Below, one piece after another: positions 61,771-64,000 of a stretch of DNA of 64,000 nt. Source of the stretch: Verrucomicrobiales bacterium (GTDB lineage Bacteria; Verrucomicrobiota; Verrucomicrobiia; Limisphaerales; UBA11320). The position numbers and the translations under genes are program-made. Location of the stretch: contig JAEUHE010000117.1 in the NCBI GenBank assembly GCA_016793885.1, positions 1 to 64,000 of the forward strand, read 5' to 3'. A model generated the notes under the pieces. That model was not told the origin of the DNA. It did not search any database and saw only the letters and a program-made list of their open reading frames with translations. Within the stretch, counting starts at the first letter, position 1. Every line of letters begins with the position of its first letter.

Positions 61771-62490
61771 TCAGCTTTCACAAAACCGTCGGAACATCTC
61801 CGGTTCCGGGGCGGTAAATGCCCATTCGCGTCCCAGACAGAAAGCGCGCAATTCACGGGCGTGCAGAGCGTGGTTGGGCAGAATCAGCTGGCGTCGCTGA
61901 TCTTCGGTCAACCGACCCTCCACGAACGCCAGATAGAGCTGCTCATCCGGACCATAGATCTTGTCCCCCACGATAGGAAATCCCAGGTGCGCCAGATGAA
62001 TGCGGATCTGATGCTTACGACCCGACCTGGGTTGCACGGTGAGACGCGCAAAGGGCCGTCCCTCCCGCTCAAAACGCTCCTCAACCCGATACTCGGTCGT
62101 GGAGAGCGCCCCGTCGGGTCGCACACAATCCTTGATGGCGACCGCACTAGCGAGATCCTTACCAAGGGGCGCGTCGATCACGCCTTCATTCGTTAACGGA
62201 TGTCCATGGACCAACGCGGAGTAGATCTTCTGAACCGCGCCCGTTTCCCACGCCTGCCGCCAGGCCCGCGCTACTTCTAACTGCTTGCCCACCAAGACCA
62301 CACCGCTGGTTTCCCGATCTAGCCGGTTGATCAGGTGTTGCTCCGCAGACTCCCCCAGATACAAGCGAACCCGGCTGACCAAACTGGAATAAACGTCCCC
62401 TTTCGTGGGATGGCAGACAAGATCCGCCGGTTTATCGATCACCAGCAAGCCGTCGTCTTCATGGAGAATATCGAACAGGGACGTCACCAA
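61771..62490 (-). CDS. RluA-family pseudouridine synthase
   Basis: A 239-residue enzyme lacking an S4 domain, starting directly at the catalytic domain (FDILHEDDGLLVIDKPADLVCHP). The catalytic Asp is in INRLDRETSGVVL; the KIYSALVHG and RSGRKHQIRIHLAHLGFPIVGD motifs are present. It makes pseudouridine in rRNA or tRNA; the exact site cannot be told. Standalone gene between sigma and membrane-protein genes. Confidence 0.9.
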   Translation of the reverse strand: MVTSLFDILHEDDGLLVIDKPADLVCHPTKGDVYSSLVSRVRLYLGESAEQHLINRLDRETSGVVLVGKQLEVARAWRQAWETGAVQKIYSALVHGHPLTNEGVIDAPLGKDLASAVAIKDCVRPDGALSTTEYRVEERFEREGRPFARLTVQPRSGRKHQIRIHLAHLGFPIVGDKIYGPDEQLYLAFVEGRLTEDQRRQLILPNHALHARELRAFCLGREWAFTAPEPEMFRRFCES

Positions 62491-62584
62491 ACCTCAGTTT
62501 CAAGGGGGATCGCCTTCAGGTCCACCTCGTTTTTGCGTCGAGAGGCTGCCTCCGCGAAAAGTGCCCTCTAGAGCTTGTCACCGA

Positions 62585-63262
62585 ATGTCTTCTTGCTATC
62601 ATGCTCCCGTGAAACCGACGCCCAACATCTGGCTACCTGCCCTGCTGATGGTGGTGTTCGTACTCACGCGGTGGCCGGGGCTCATGCCCAATAACTTCAG
62701 CGCCGCTTACGCGCTTTTGTTCTGTGCCGGGGTCTACTTCCCCGCCCGCTTGGCCTGGTGGTTACCTCTGTCTGCCATGGCGTTGGCCGATATCGCCCTC
62801 GCCGTCTACTACTGGAATGCGCATGGCATTGCCCCGCAGGGGTATCAGCTGATGAACTATGTCGTTTACCTGGGTCTTATTGGACTAGGTCGGCTGTTCC
62901 GTCCGTCCCACAGCTGGACCCGTCTGCTCGGTGGCGGGATTGTGGGCGCGCTGCTCTTCTACCTGCTCACGAACACGGCCTCCTGGTTTTTCAATCCGTT
63001 TCGCAATCCGGAATACACCCTCGATTGGGCCGGATGGCTGAGAGCCCTCACCCAGGGCACGGCCGGACACCCTCCCACCTGGGAGTTTCTGCGCAATACC
63101 CTCCTCAGCGGAGGCCTCTTCACGGGACTGTTCGTAGGAGCCATGAAAGGGGCCGATCAGATGGAGTCCGCGGTCGAAAAAGCATTGGCCGAGGCGCAGG
63201 TGGACGATGCGGAGGAGCCTACCGCGGAACCGAGACCCGAGGCAGAAGAGACCCGGGCGTGA
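62585..63262 (+). CDS. DUF6580-like membrane protein
   Basis: A 225-residue protein from ATG 62585, or 217 from the GTG at 62609, which brings the hydrophobic IWLPALLMVVFVLTRWPGL to the N-terminus. It has about five helices, with the loop RWPGLMPNNFSAAYALLFCAG typical of DUF6580 (possibly an ECF-transporter S-like or vitamin-related membrane protein). The tail is acidic. The stop overlaps the GTG of the phosphodiesterase gene (GTGA), so they are translationally coupled. Confidence 0.75.
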   Translation: MSSCYHAPVKPTPNIWLPALLMVVFVLTRWPGLMPNNFSAAYALLFCAGVYFPARLAWWLPLSAMALADIALAVYYWNAHGIAPQGYQLMNYVVYLGLIGLGRLFRPSHSWTRLLGGGIVGALLFYLLTNTASWFFNPFRNPEYTLDWAGWLRALTQGTAGHPPTWEFLRNTLLSGGLFTGLFVGAMKGADQMESAVEKALAEAQVDDAEEPTAEPRPEAEETRA

Positions 63263-63720
63263 AAATCGGGCTGATCTCGGACACCCACGGCTATTTCGAT
63301 CCGCGCATCCCCGAACTCTTCGAAGGGGTTGAACGCATCCTGCACGCCGGCGACATCGGAAGTCACGCCATCATCAATGCGCTGGAGGAGATCGCTCCGG
63401 TCACTGCTGTTCTCGGAAATACGGATGGGGTGCTGAACGTCCGCGAAAGCGAAGTGCTTCGCTGGAATGGGAACGTCTTCCTCATTCGTCATATCGTGGA
63501 CGTGCGCTCGATCGAAGGGGAGCTGAAAGATCAACTGCAGCGTGTCGATCCGCGTTTTGTGATCTTCGGACACACCCACAAGCCGCTCTGCGAAGAGATT
63601 GAAGGCCGCTGGTTCCTGAATCCGGGCTATGCCGGACGTCAGCGGTTCAATCTCCCCCGCTCCGTGGCGATCCTGGAATGCACGGGGAACAACTCCACGA
63701 CCCGATTTTTTGCGCTCTAG
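63259..63720 (+). CDS. YfcE/MJ0936-type metallophosphoesterase
   Basis: A 153-residue protein with a GTG start at 63259. The metal-binding set of the calcineurin-like family is complete: ISDTHGYFD, HAGDIGSHA, LGNTDGV, and IFGHTHKPL; LNPGYAGRQRFN ends the fold. It hydrolyses a phosphodiester, the substrate being unknown. It overlaps the DUF6580-like gene by four bases. Confidence 0.88.
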   Translation: MKIGLISDTHGYFDPRIPELFEGVERILHAGDIGSHAIINALEEIAPVTAVLGNTDGVLNVRESEVLRWNGNVFLIRHIVDVRSIEGELKDQLQRVDPRFVIFGHTHKPLCEEIEGRWFLNPGYAGRQRFNLPRSVAILECTGNNSTTRFFAL

Positions 63721-63794
63721 CAGCCTGTCCAACACCTCCGGAAGTCCCTGACATTCCATTTGAGATCAGACGGGAGGCCGATTAGAGTCACGCA

Positions 63795-64000
63795 ATGAAG
63801 CAACTCTTTGTCCGTCGACTCGGGAACGGGTGGATCCAAGGTTCCGTCTTGGCCCTGTGGCTGGTTCTCGGTGCGTTCTGCGCCGAGGCGGCGGAGAAGT
63901 CCAAGCCGTCCAAAGCGGTTCCTACCGCCGCCTCCATCCTCGATGAGGCCCAAACGGCGTATGCGAAGAAGGACGTGAGCCAGGCGATGAACCTCATCAA
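63795..64000 (+). CDS. N-terminal part of a secreted protein (runs off the window)
   Basis: The ATG at 63795 is followed by a signal peptide (SVLALWLVLGAFCAEAAE) and then a Lys/Ala-rich region and a helix (ASILDEAQTAYAKKDVSQAM), perhaps the first tetratricopeptide-like repeat. The frame is open to the end of the window, so length and function are unknown. The gap before it (63721-63794) shows nothing of note. Confidence 0.7.
   Translation, partial: MKQLFVRRLGNGWIQGSVLALWLVLGAFCAEAAEKSKPSKAVPTAASILDEAQTAYAKKDVSQAMNLI

Noticed and set aside
1-64000. tRNA or rRNA genes
   Set aside because: No cloverleaf with a GGTTCGAATCC-like T arm, and no rRNA-like conserved stretch, was found by eye. A covariance search would be needed to exclude a tRNA completely.

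Overview
The window is about 60 % GC and reads as the chromosome of a free-living, Gram-negative-type bacterium, most likely a Verrucomicrobiota member near the Pedosphaeraceae/Limisphaerales. This is inferred from gene content: an MCE lipid-transport operon implies an outer membrane; there are secreted proteins of types common in the PVC superphylum (a DUF6797-like propeller protein, a PEP-CTERM remnant, PQQ propellers); there are two unrelated ECF sigma factors; and degenerate GC-rich dispersed repeats fill the gaps. No rRNA, tRNA, CRISPR array, intact transposase or phage gene was found.

Layout. 1-6.3 kb is accessory. It holds a tail of an unknown gene, an array of AACGTACGTT palindromes, a divergent dihydropteroate-synthase-like gene, a repeat-filled gap, and a compact minus-strand island with a secreted mini-RHS protein, a candidate immunity gene, a decayed frame and a further small gene. 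6.3-10.6 kb is a three-gene ABC-2 transporter operon. 10.8-20.7 kb is mostly housekeeping: yebC, an MMPL/RND exporter, an aromatic 'WPF' repeat protein leading an MlaE-MlaF-MlaD operon, accA and a mannose-6-phosphate isomerase. 20.7-26.4 kb has an SGNH hydrolase, a four-gene set of zinc-ribbon membrane proteins and a TlpA-like protein without its cysteines.

26.4-32.3 kb looks like an amine or lysine catabolism locus: two aldehyde dehydrogenases and a saccharopine-dehydrogenase-like enzyme, divergent from a class III aminotransferase. 32.3-34.7 kb encodes an HPt protein, a zinc-motif response regulator and a REC-PAS-ATPase protein. 35-41 kb has a PQQ propeller membrane protein, an MFS carrier, a FemAB-like acyltransferase and an aldo/keto reductase. 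41.2-43.6 kb is an ECF sigma factor, a small zinc-binding anti-sigma candidate, a YHS protein and a DoxX protein. 43.8-56.5 kb has a lone nuoD, glnS, two secreted proteins, typA, a sugar nucleotidyltransferase, ptsI and purA, which has a terminator-like leader. 56.5-64 kb has a response regulator/kinase pair, an overlapping nucleotidyltransferase gene pair, a repeat-rich gap with a PEP-CTERM remnant, a second ECF sigma factor, a pseudouridine synthase, a DUF6580-like membrane protein coupled to a phosphodiesterase, and the start of a secreted protein.

The most promising places for new biology are the mini-RHS toxin island (3.3-5.9 kb), the WPF protein in the MCE operon (14.6-18.6 kb), the zinc-ribbon membrane cluster (22.5-25.1 kb) and the nucleotidyltransferase pair (59.0-60.0 kb). 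All assignments come from reading motifs by eye. No database search was possible.
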